A stretch of DNA of 64,000 nucleotides. Origin: Candidatus Gastranaerophilales bacterium (lineage in GTDB: Bacteria; Cyanobacteriota; Vampirovibrionia; Gastranaerophilales; Gastranaerophilaceae). The notes beneath the pieces are model-generated. The model searched no databases. It had not been told where the DNA came from and was given only the letters and a program-made list of their open reading frames with translations. The stretch lies in contig CALVEH010000002.1 of NCBI GenBank assembly GCA_944326545.1, positions 248,001 through 312,000 of the forward strand. Reading direction: 5' to 3'. Positions 57,060 through 64,000 of this stretch are shown piece after piece. Positions within the stretch are counted from its first letter, which is position 1, and each line of letters starts with the position of its first letter. The translations under genes were made by a program, and so were the position numbers.

Positions 57060-57141
57060 ACAAACATTCCTTTTCTACTTTAAGTAAGGTAAAAAAAGAA
57101 ATTGCCTAAAAACAAAGTATTATTAAGAAATATAACCAATA

Positions 57142-58029
57142 TCATCTTATTGAGTTTATTGAATAATGTTTGAACTTATCAATAAAAGATGCATTTTGTG
57201 AAACAAAATCATCTACGGTTGTAAACTCAAATGCTTCCGGCTGAGTTGTACGGCTGTATTTTATATCGGGTTTGCCAAACAACATTACGTAAGAAACTTT
57301 GTAGCCCTCAGGAACCTTAAATTGTTTTGCCAACTCAGGGAAAAGCTGCATACATATTTGTGCAAAACCGCACCAACAAGTGCCAACACCCAAGCTCGCA
57401 GCATAAAGCTCTAAATAACTTAAAGCAATAACAGGGTCAATGTTTACACAGGGTGCATTAACAGGAGTTGAAACAACAACCATATGCGGTGCACCTCTGA
57501 AAATAACATCTTCACCATTTACCAAAGCATCTTTATAGTGAGAAAACTTTGTCTTGATTTTACTTACAAACTTTTGTGAAAGAATTTGTATGAGCTTGTT
57601 ATTAACGTGCGTTCTTATTTTGTCCATTACAGACATATCTTCAACAAAAGCAAAATGCATTTTATGAAAGTTGCATCCTGTAGGGGTCCAATTAAGCATA
57701 TCTTTTAACTTTTGTATTGTTTCCTGCTCCAGGTTCTCTTGTTTGTAGTGTCTTACACTTCTTCTTGATTTTATAAGATTCAAAATAGAATCAGGGTTTT
57801 GAACCCAAACAGGCTCTGAGTTTTCAGGCTTTTTATTCATAATAGAAATTGCCCCGACAGGACACACTGCCAAGCAGTGCTGGCATTCGATACATCTGTT
57901 TTCGCCGTTTTTGGCAAATTTGGGAGTATTATTTTCATCCATTTCAAGTGCGTAAGCTATGCAATCTTTTACACAAAGACCACAGTGAATACATTTTTCT
58001 TTATCTATATTTAAATTCTTATCTTTCAT
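57142..58029 (-). CDS. Ferredoxin-nitroreductase fusion, 295 aa
   Basis: N-terminal two-cluster ferredoxin (CIHCGLCVKDC, then CIECQHCLAVCP) and a nitroreductase domain from about residue 85 (KSRRSVRHYK is the FMN-binding start; GVGTCWCGF is the family block near the second half). It is expected to reduce quinones, nitro compounds or a similar electron acceptor in an FMN dimer, with electrons fed by the clusters. TTAAGGAG precedes the ATG. It follows pnuC by nine bases, so it is co-transcribed. Confidence 0.92.
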   Translation of the reverse strand: MKDKNLNIDKEKCIHCGLCVKDCIAYALEMDENNTPKFAKNGENRCIECQHCLAVCPVGAISIMNKKPENSEPVWVQNPDSILNLIKSRRSVRHYKQENLEQETIQKLKDMLNWTPTGCNFHKMHFAFVEDMSVMDKIRTHVNNKLIQILSQKFVSKIKTKFSHYKDALVNGEDVIFRGAPHMVVVSTPVNAPCVNIDPVIALSYLELYAASLGVGTCWCGFAQICMQLFPELAKQFKVPEGYKVSYVMLFGKPDIKYSRTTQPEAFEFTTVDDFVSQNASFIDKFKHYSINSIR

Positions 58030-58038
58030 AAAAACTCC

Positions 58039-58755
58039 TTAAAAATTTTTCATTTCTTTTTTCCAAATAACCAAAAAGTATATAGCAAGTATAAAATAAA
58101 CAACCCACATAACAAGAGTAGAATAAGCTTTTGAACCTTGAATAATCAAACTAAGCCACATGCAAGATGACAAACCGTTTACAACAAGCCATATAATCCA
58201 TTGTTCAATACACCTTTTTACCGTCAAATACATACCAACTACGGATAAAACAGAAGTAACAGCATCAAAAACAGGACGACTATCGTTAAAATACGTAAGA
58301 ACAAAAGTTGCGCAAACACATAATATTAGCGAAATTATAAAAAGAATCAATCGCTCTTTATTTGATAATTTGGTTTTTATAATCTCTTTTGTATCTTCCT
58401 TAAGATGATTTTTCCACTTAAAAATTCCAACTACCTGCATAGGAAAGTAATAACACATGTAAAGCAATAAATTCCCCCACAATGCATTTTTAAAAGCCAA
58501 ATATGAGTAAAAAGACGTACCCATAAGCCCGAAAAAATAGCAGGAAATCTTGCCTTTGCCAGCAATCACAGTATAAAGAATCCCGCAAAAAGCAGAAATA
58601 ACAGCAGCTTTGCTATCGTGTAAAATCAAAGCATTGAATACTACGATAAAAAAAACAACCGATAACCCAATAATTTCTTGTTTTTTCCAACCGCTTAACT
58701 CGTATTTTAAAAACTCTTTAAACCGCAATTTGAATAACCTAACATTGATATCCAT
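58039..58755 (-). CDS. pnuC: PnuC-like nicotinamide riboside transporter
   Basis: Seven or so hydrophobic helices in 238 residues; family-like blocks include AVISAFCGILYTVIAGKGK and YYFPMQVVGIFKWKNH (the W-K-N after helix 3-4 typical of PnuC) and IEQWIIWLVVN. Imports nicotinamide riboside or a related vitamin by facilitated diffusion in the inner membrane. No clear ribosome site; an intrinsic terminator lies only 20 bases before the ATG, suggesting attenuation. First of two genes with the nitroreductase. Confidence 0.88.
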   Translation of the reverse strand: MDINVRLFKLRFKEFLKYELSGWKKQEIIGLSVVFFIVVFNALILHDSKAAVISAFCGILYTVIAGKGKISCYFFGLMGTSFYSYLAFKNALWGNLLLYMCYYFPMQVVGIFKWKNHLKEDTKEIIKTKLSNKERLILFIISLILCVCATFVLTYFNDSRPVFDAVTSVLSVVGMYLTVKRCIEQWIIWLVVNGLSSCMWLSLIIQGSKAYSTLVMWVVYFILAIYFLVIWKKEMKNF

Positions 58756-58775
58756 CTGAATCGTACAACAGACAC

Positions 58776-58913
58776 AAAAAAAAAGCTCTAATTTTCATTA
58801 GAGCAATACTTTTAATAGGAAGGGAAGGTTAGGAAGTTAGGTAGGTTAGTGTTAGTGTGAAAGTCTCGTCTTATTTAAAATCTTTTTTATTGGTTTCTCG
58901 TTTTTTATTTAAT
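58776..58913 (-). ncRNA. Candidate leader RNA or sRNA before pnuC
   Basis: Ends in a textbook terminator: GCTCTAAT-GAAA-ATTAGAGC followed by nine T (58804-58776), with a GAAA tetraloop. Upstream is a CU-rich, nearly G-free stretch with CTAAC four times (58832, 58840, 58849, 58855 downward). The inferred promoter is TTGAAC with TATATA/TATATG near 58947-58919. It could be an independent small RNA with anti-Shine-Dalgarno character or the attenuator of a pnuC riboswitch. Confidence 0.6.
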
Positions 58914-58914
58914 G

Positions 58915-58970
58915 CTTACATATATATAAAGTATATACTAAGTTCAAAATTTCACTTTTGAGTATATACT
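58915..58970 (-). promoter_or_regulatory. Operator pair AGTATATACT at the pnuC leader promoter
   Basis: AGTATATACT occurs at 58930-58939, between the inferred -35 and -10, and again at 58961-58970, 31 bp away (three helical turns). Variants lie at 59046-59057 (AGTATATATACT) and 59128-59137. The gap to 59243 has no gene and is AT-rich; it also holds TTAATATACTTGAC at about 59079. Confidence 0.6.
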
Positions 58971-59243
58971 GTTACATTTCTTTACAATTTTCTAAAAAAG
59001 TGACATTTGCGCTCAGAAACAGAAATTGTTAAGAAATATTAATTAAGTATATATACTACACTTTAAAACTTTTTTTCTTAATATACTTGACTTTAAACCC
59101 TAAAAAGTTTAAACTTTTAAGAAATTTGTATATACTCATAAAAATTTTTTAATTCTAACTAGCAAAAAAAAATTTGTTCATGTTTTAAAGCATGAAAAGA
59201 CACGATGATATAAAAATGAAACAAGAATAGCCGGAGAGTAAAT

Positions 59244-59606
59244 ATGACAAACTTCGATAATAAATTAAATATAAACAATCTTCACAAGACATACACGCCT
59301 AGCGCGAAAAAAGAAGATGCAAAACCACAACCTAAGGCAGAAGAAACAACTCCTGAGGTTATAAATGACGGTACTCAAGCTGCTGATTCATACGGACGTA
59401 TTCTCGTACGCAAAGGCAAGTTTGATAATGCAGAAATGGTTCAGAACATAAAAGATTCTATTGATTTCTTTGTTCAAAATCCTGAATTAGCTGCAGCCAG
59501 CGTAAAAGCAGGCGATGACGCATACGAACTTTTGGAAGCAGCAGGCGTACAAAACGCTTATGAAAAATCTTGCTGCGGTGCTTGTGATGCTGCTTATTTA
59601 AAATAG
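59244..59606 (+). CDS. Small protein with C-terminal CCGAC, 120 aa
   Basis: Disordered Lys/Glu/Pro-rich N-terminal 45 residues, then a helical region (NAEMVQNIKDSIDFFVQNPE...) and an end reading SCCGACDAAYLK. The three cysteines are the only ones in the protein. No family recognised. GGAGAG gives a good ribosome site. Separated by 63 bp from nadK and possibly co-transcribed. Confidence 0.78.
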   Translation: MTNFDNKLNINNLHKTYTPSAKKEDAKPQPKAEETTPEVINDGTQAADSYGRILVRKGKFDNAEMVQNIKDSIDFFVQNPELAAASVKAGDDAYELLEAAGVQNAYEKSCCGACDAAYLK

Positions 59607-59669
59607 CGGCAATTGTAACTAATTTTTTATGTATTAGTTAGTTTTCCACTGTTATAGTATAATTCCTTT

Positions 59670-60494
59670 ATGGAAATGCTGTCATTAAAAAACATATCAG
59701 TTGTTTATAACGAAGACGTAAAAGAATCTTTAGATGTTGCAAACATAACAAAGAATCTTCTTTTAAAAAAGGGCTTAGACGCCAAAGTTTCACCGTCTTC
59801 AAAATTTGAATCCGACGCATCGCTGGTTATCACAATCGGCGGTGACGGCACTCTGTTAAAAGCAGCTAGATTTTATGCCCCTAAAAAAACTCCTATTTTA
59901 GGGATAAACCTTGGCAGATTAGGTTTTTTGGCCCAAGCAAATATTGATGAAATAGAAGATTCTATAGAAAAGCTAATAAAAGGGGAATATAGAATCGAAA
60001 GCAGAATGATGCTATCCGCATTTAATGACAATGTTCTTGCTTTGAATGATATTGTTATTAAGGGAGACTCTTTTTCTCGTACATCTAAACTGTTTTTATC
60101 AATAAACGACAAAGTCGTATGTGATTATCTGGCAGATGGTATAATTATTTCGACCCCAACTGGTTCAACAGCTTATACTTTGTCCGCAGGCGGGCCTGTT
60201 CTTGTCCCAGGGCTTAATGCGATTGTAATTGTACCAATATGTGCTCATACACTAACAGCAAGACCTCTTGTTATTCCTGCAGAAGAACAAATAAAAATTA
60301 CAAGCTGTAAAACTTGCAACAAGCTAAAAATGTCTGCGGACGGTCAAGATACAATTGATATTTCAAAAGATGACTGTGTTGTAATAAAGAAAAGTAATAT
60401 AGAAGCAAGGCTCATAATTCTTGAAAAAGAGAACAACGGGTTTTATTCTATATTAAGAGAAAAACTCCAATGGGGAGTTGCTCCGGAACGTTAG
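59670..60494 (+). CDS. nadK: NAD kinase
   Basis: ATP-dependent phosphorylation of NAD to NADP in the cytosol. 274 residues. GGDGTLLKAAR is the catalytic motif; INLGRLGFL and TPTGSTAYTLSAGGPV are the other family blocks. The ATG or the next one two codons later is the start; no strong ribosome site. First of the set nadK-recN-58aa-xer-metF, spaced by 1-50 bp. Confidence 0.95.
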   Translation: MEMLSLKNISVVYNEDVKESLDVANITKNLLLKKGLDAKVSPSSKFESDASLVITIGGDGTLLKAARFYAPKKTPILGINLGRLGFLAQANIDEIEDSIEKLIKGEYRIESRMMLSAFNDNVLALNDIVIKGDSFSRTSKLFLSINDKVVCDYLADGIIISTPTGSTAYTLSAGGPVLVPGLNAIVIVPICAHTLTARPLVIPAEEQIKITSCKTCNKLKMSADGQDTIDISKDDCVVIKKSNIEARLIILEKENNGFYSILREKLQWGVAPER

Positions 60495-60495
60495 T

Positions 60496-62148
60496 ATGAT
60501 TAAAACGCTTAAAATAAAAGACTTTATAATTATTGATGAGCTGGAACTTGAGTTTGGCAAAGGTTTCAATGTTATTACAGGTGAAACAGGTGCCGGCAAA
60601 AGTATAATGATTAATGCCATAGACCTTGCTTTTGGTGCCAGAGCTAACAAAGAGCTTATAAAAACAGGTAAACAAAAAGCATCAATAGAACTCACTATAG
60701 AGCTGAAAAAAGAATTACCGCAAGGCTTTATTGATGAATATGGTTTAGAAAGTTTCGGCAACGAACTCATTTTATCAAGAGAAATAACAGAATCAGGCTC
60801 TCGTTCACGTGTTAACGGCACTTTGGTTACTCAAGATGTCATAAAAACTTTAAGAGAAATGCTCATAGACATCCACAGTCAGCATATGACATACACGTAC
60901 ATTCAGCCAAAACACCATATAAGCCTTTTAGACAGCTATGGTGATGACAAGCATAAAAATATACTTGAGTCATACAAAAGTCTTTATAACGATTACGTGA
61001 GCGTGTGCAAAAAGCTTGATGAACTAACAAACAAAACAAAACTTGATGAACAACAAATAGAATTTTTAAAATTTCAAATTGATGAAATAGAATCTGCTCA
61101 GATTGAAGACCTTGACGAAGATAAAAAACTTGAAGAAGAATTGAATGTTCTAGCCAATGTAGAAAAGCTTAAAGAATTAACATATTCAAGCTACTGGGCA
61201 TTATACGGCGATGACGGCTGCATACTTGATGCGATTGGCAAAGTAAAAACAAATATCTCTAAAGCTGCAGAAACAGACAACAATCTTGCAGACTACGAAA
61301 GCGAAATAATAAATGTACAAGAGTCATTAAGAGAACTTTCTTCAAACCTCAGAAACTACGCAGAAGCAATGGAACTTGACGAGCAAAGAATGGACGAGGT
61401 TCAACAAAGAATAGAAACTCTTGAAAAAGTAAAACGCAAGTACGGAAACACTCTTGAACAAGTCTTAGAAACCTATGACAAGTTCACTAAAGAATACAAC
61501 TCTATAGAGTTTTTTGAGGAAGAAATTGCTAATCTTGAAAACAAAAAGTCAGATTGTCTTGCAAAAATGCAATCAGCAACGGCTATTTTGACAGATTCCC
61601 GAAAGGAACTAGCAAAACATCTTTCTGATGTTATGACAAAGCAACTCGAAAATCTCGACATGCCAAAAGTTAAGTTTGAAATAAGCATTGAGCCTTGTGA
61701 ATACAACTCTAACGGCTGCGACAACGTTGAGTTTTTAATTTCAACAAACATATCAGAAGAACCAAAACCACTGGCAAAAATTGCATCTGGCGGTGAAATA
61801 TCAAGAGTAATGCTAGCTATTAAAACAATCTTTGCCAAAGCAGACAATATTGATACAATCATCTTTGATGAAATTGATACAGGTATCTCAGGCAATGCTT
61901 GTCAGGCTGTTGCACAAACAATTTCAGAACTTGCAAAATCACATCAAATTATTTCAATCACTCATCAACCTATCATAGCAGCAAAATCAGATAGACATTT
62001 TTACGTAGCCAAAACACAGGATGGACAAACTGCTGTAAAAGTGTATACTTTAAATGAAGAGAATAAAATCAAAGCCATAGCAATGTTGGCTGCGGGTGAG
62101 ATTACGGATGACTCCGTAAAATTTGCAAAACAACTAATATACAACTAA
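60496..62148 (+). CDS. recN: DNA repair protein RecN
   Basis: SMC-like ATPase acting in double-strand break repair. 550 residues. Walker A GETGAGKSIM, long coiled coil (about 160-380), ABC signature ASGGEISRV, Walker B IIFDEIDTGISG. I start at MIKTLKIKDF, one base after the nadK stop; a start six codons earlier would overlap nadK. No LexA-type box is visible at its own start. Confidence 0.95.
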   Translation: MIKTLKIKDFIIIDELELEFGKGFNVITGETGAGKSIMINAIDLAFGARANKELIKTGKQKASIELTIELKKELPQGFIDEYGLESFGNELILSREITESGSRSRVNGTLVTQDVIKTLREMLIDIHSQHMTYTYIQPKHHISLLDSYGDDKHKNILESYKSLYNDYVSVCKKLDELTNKTKLDEQQIEFLKFQIDEIESAQIEDLDEDKKLEEELNVLANVEKLKELTYSSYWALYGDDGCILDAIGKVKTNISKAAETDNNLADYESEIINVQESLRELSSNLRNYAEAMELDEQRMDEVQQRIETLEKVKRKYGNTLEQVLETYDKFTKEYNSIEFFEEEIANLENKKSDCLAKMQSATAILTDSRKELAKHLSDVMTKQLENLDMPKVKFEISIEPCEYNSNGCDNVEFLISTNISEEPKPLAKIASGGEISRVMLAIKTIFAKADNIDTIIFDEIDTGISGNACQAVAQTISELAKSHQIISITHQPIIAAKSDRHFYVAKTQDGQTAVKVYTLNEENKIKAIAMLAAGEITDDSVKFAKQLIYN

Positions 62149-62196
62149 AATAAAAGAATAAAAATTATTACTGCGTCACAATATAGGGGTCTCAAA

Positions 62197-62373
62197 ATGA
62201 AAGCGGAAAATTTAATTTATCTTTATGTATTCGCTGTACTAATGTACATTGGTATGAATGTGTTTCATATCCATTTGAGAATGATTGACAGCTTCTTTAT
62301 GATGTTGTGCGGCTTATGTGTGATTGTTTCATTGGCTTCAATCGTAAAGATTCTTGCCGATAACAAAGAATAA
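62197..62373 (+). CDS. Small two-helix membrane protein, 58 aa
   Basis: Begins MKAENLIYLYVF and contains two hydrophobic segments (about 6-24 and 31-52) joined by FHIHLRMIDS, ending in a charged ILADNKE. AGGGGT precedes the ATG at about seven bases. It ends 16 bases before the Xer start. No family recognised. Position and ribosome site make it a real gene of the nadK-recN-xer group. Confidence 0.72.
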   Translation: MKAENLIYLYVFAVLMYIGMNVFHIHLRMIDSFFMMLCGLCVIVSLASIVKILADNKE

Positions 62374-62389
62374 GCTCTATAATAAATCT

Positions 62390-63259
62390 ATGCTTATACA
62401 GTACATTGCGGAATATCTTGAATATTTGCAGGCGGAAAGAGGTTTGGCCCAAAATACAATTGACGCCTACAGGAGAGATTTAACCGCATTTTGCGACTTT
62501 TTGTACGAGCTAAATTCGATTGACGACTTTGAAAAAATTGCAAGAAACCATATTAATTACTACATAAAAGAACTGCATGACAAAAACTACACCCCAACAA
62601 GCGTTACAAGAAAAATTGCCGCAATAAGAGGTTGGTTCAGATGGCTTAGTGCTAACGAAATTATAAAAAATGACCCTAGTCTTAGCATAGAATTGCCCAA
62701 ACTAACTAAAAAACTGCCCAAAGTTATGACAGTAACCGAGATTGAAAATATACTAAAAAACAACCTCAATAACTTAGAATCAGCAATCTTGGAACTTCTT
62801 TACGGAGCAGGTCTTCGTGTGTCAGAACTTGTTAATTTAGAACTAAACAATGTCGAAATGTCTGCAAAATACGTAAGATGTGTCGGTAAAGGTTCTAAAG
62901 AGAGAATTATACCAATAGGAGAAAAAGCTCTAAAATCTTTAAAAACTTACCTCAAAGAAAGAGATTTGCTGATAAAAAAATTTAAGCTAGAAACAAAAAA
63001 ACTTTTTATCAAAGATAACGGCAAAACAGTGACACGACAAGATGTTTATGTTTTTATAAGAAAACAAGGAGATATCCTTAAAAAGCATATTTCTCCTCAC
63101 ACGCTAAGACACAGTTTTGCAACACATATGCTTGAAAACGGAGCGAATTTAAGGATAGTTCAAGAGCTTTTAGGTCATAGCGATGTATCCACAACCCAGC
63201 TATACACGCACGTAAGCAAAAAAAGATTAAAGGAAGTTTACTTTTCAATTAACAAGTAA
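62390..63259 (+). CDS. Tyrosine recombinase XerC/XerD
   Basis: Resolves chromosome dimers at dif with a partner Xer. 289 residues. SAM-like N-terminal domain (about 1-90) and catalytic domain with Arg in GAGLRVSEL, Lys in GKGSKER, HTLRHSFATHML, LLGHSDVSTTQ and the nucleophile Tyr in QLYTHV. I start at MLIQYIAEYL; the frame extends 12 codons into the 58-aa gene. XerC and XerD cannot be separated here. It lies among housekeeping genes, not beside a mobile element. Confidence 0.94.
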   Translation: MLIQYIAEYLEYLQAERGLAQNTIDAYRRDLTAFCDFLYELNSIDDFEKIARNHINYYIKELHDKNYTPTSVTRKIAAIRGWFRWLSANEIIKNDPSLSIELPKLTKKLPKVMTVTEIENILKNNLNNLESAILELLYGAGLRVSELVNLELNNVEMSAKYVRCVGKGSKERIIPIGEKALKSLKTYLKERDLLIKKFKLETKKLFIKDNGKTVTRQDVYVFIRKQGDILKKHISPHTLRHSFATHMLENGANLRIVQELLGHSDVSTTQLYTHVSKKRLKEVYFSINK

Positions 63260-63271
63260 TAGGATAAAAAA

Positions 63272-64000
63272 TTGAGATTAAAAGAGATTTATTCACAAAC
63301 CGATAAACCGATAATATCTTATGAAGTGTTCCCTCCAAAAGAAGACTTTGATGGAAAAAAACTCGAAAACCTTTTTGAAGAGCTAAAAAAGCTTACAGCA
63401 TTTAACCCCTCTCTTATATCCGTAACATACGGTGCAGGCGGTTCCAATAAGGATGAGTCTGTTGAGATAATAAGAAGGATTAAAGAAGAATTAAAAATCA
63501 CGCCAATGCCACATTTTACGTGCGTTTCAACAGATACTAAGAACATTAAAAAGTATTTAGAAACAATTGAATCACTTGAAGTAAAAAACATCTTAGCCCT
63601 AAGAGGCGACATGCCTAAAGAAGGCACAATTTGTGATGATTTTAAACACGCTGATGAGCTTGTAGGTTTTATAAAAGAGCACACGAACCTTTCTGTTTCA
63701 GTAGCAGGTTACCCTGAAGGTCACAAGGATTGCGAATCTATGGAAAAAGATTTGCACTACCTAAAACAAAAAATAGATAAAGGTGCAGATGTAATTTATA
63801 CCCAAATGTTTTTTAACAACGAGCATTATTTTTCATTTGTTGAAAAGTGCGAAAAAATGGGAATAACAACACCAATAATAGCAGGTATTCTCCCTGTATC
63901 AAGCTACAAACAGTTGTCAAAAATGGCACAAATGTGTAGAGTAGAAGTACCTAAAAAAATGCAAGAAACTCTTGAAAAACATCAAGACGACTTAGACTAC
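63272..64000 (+). CDS. metF: 5,10-methylenetetrahydrofolate reductase MetF, 3' end outside window
   Basis: Reduces methylene- to methyl-tetrahydrofolate for methionine. TTG start with AGGAT seven bases upstream; first residues LRLKEIYSQTD (fMet-initiated). Blocks: YEVFPPKE, VTYGAGGS, LALRGDMP, AGYPEGH, TQMFFN. 243 codons are present of about 280-300. Thirteen bases after the Xer stop, so the last visible gene of the operon. Confidence 0.95.
   Translation, partial: MRLKEIYSQTDKPIISYEVFPPKEDFDGKKLENLFEELKKLTAFNPSLISVTYGAGGSNKDESVEIIRRIKEELKITPMPHFTCVSTDTKNIKKYLETIESLEVKNILALRGDMPKEGTICDDFKHADELVGFIKEHTNLSVSVAGYPEGHKDCESMEKDLHYLKQKIDKGADVIYTQMFFNNEHYFSFVEKCEKMGITTPIIAGILPVSSYKQLSKMAQMCRVEVPKKMQETLEKHQDDLDY

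Noticed and set aside
59244-59606. RiPP precursor peptide
   Set aside because: The Cys-rich tail is suggestive, but no radical SAM, protease or transporter gene lies beside it and the protein is long for a precursor.
62390-63259. Xer gene as integrase of a prophage or island
   Set aside because: It sits in a tight run of housekeeping genes, has XerC/D length and motifs, and no tRNA or phage gene is adjacent.

Overview
The window is AT-rich, dense bacterial chromosome with short gene gaps, clear Shine-Dalgarno sites and many U-tailed hairpin terminators. It carries core genes (dnaK, aspS, ispF, nadA, nadK, dapB, leuC, recN, metF, mutS2, ychF), a fermentative adhE and NADP-type gdhA, and no respiratory or photosynthetic genes. 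A RicT-type PSP1 protein, YtxH/DUF948 stress-type proteins and many lineage-restricted small proteins fit a fermentative, probably gut-dwelling, non-photosynthetic relative of Cyanobacteria (Vampirovibrionia/Gastranaerophilales-like). A low-GC Firmicute is the main alternative. This assignment is an inference from gene content; no rRNA is present.

Layout. 1-8.1 kb: dnaK (cut by the window edge), a small unknown protein, marC-nadA, then a minus-strand operon aspS-nudix-HAD-ispF. 8.1-8.6 kb: an array of about 80-bp repeats. 8.6-11.8 kb: ricT, a soluble protein with a FlhA/FHIPEP C-terminal domain, and a helical protein. 11.8-17.6 kb: tRNA-Thr with duplicated 5' ends, an exported GH32 protein with altered catalytic residues, two unknown proteins, leuC and a small tagged protein. 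18-25 kb: a large protein with zinc ribbons, a degenerate class III cyclase domain and a degenerate ATPase; gdhA with a structured leader; a COG2509-type flavoprotein. 25-30 kb: YtxH/DUF948 genes, a CheR-like methyltransferase, tRNA-His in a repeat cluster, GNAT, and two divergent EF-hand proteins. 30-42 kb: adhE with a TGTGA-N6-TCACA box, SIMPL, a papain-like peptidase candidate, mutS2, DUF3137, tRNA-Asn, tRNA-Gln and dapB. 42-50 kb: a long phosphohexomutase, a repeat-rich gap, deoB, ychF, a C39-like exported protein, a tagged GH77 amylomaltase and tRNA-Leu. 50-59 kb: a zincin-like protein, several unknown proteins, a ferredoxin-nitroreductase, and pnuC behind a strong terminator with a CU-rich leader. 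59-64 kb: nadK-recN-small membrane protein-xer-metF.

Three patterns link otherwise separate loci. (1) At least seven unrelated proteins, including a GH77 enzyme and a CheR-like methyltransferase, share a short N-terminal motif of the form (A/S)P-(S/N)-F-K-(G/A/R), often after a Tyr-rich stretch; it looks like an undescribed targeting or sorting tag. (2) Four of the five tRNA genes are flanked by partial copies of their own ends, joined to inverted pieces of tRNA and to a hairpin repeat whose stem shows compensatory changes. (3) A promoter/operator block containing the palindrome AGTATATACT recurs upstream of an EF-hand gene, a DUF3137 gene and the pnuC leader. NAD metabolism recurs (nadA, nadK, pnuC), but these genes are not in one operon.
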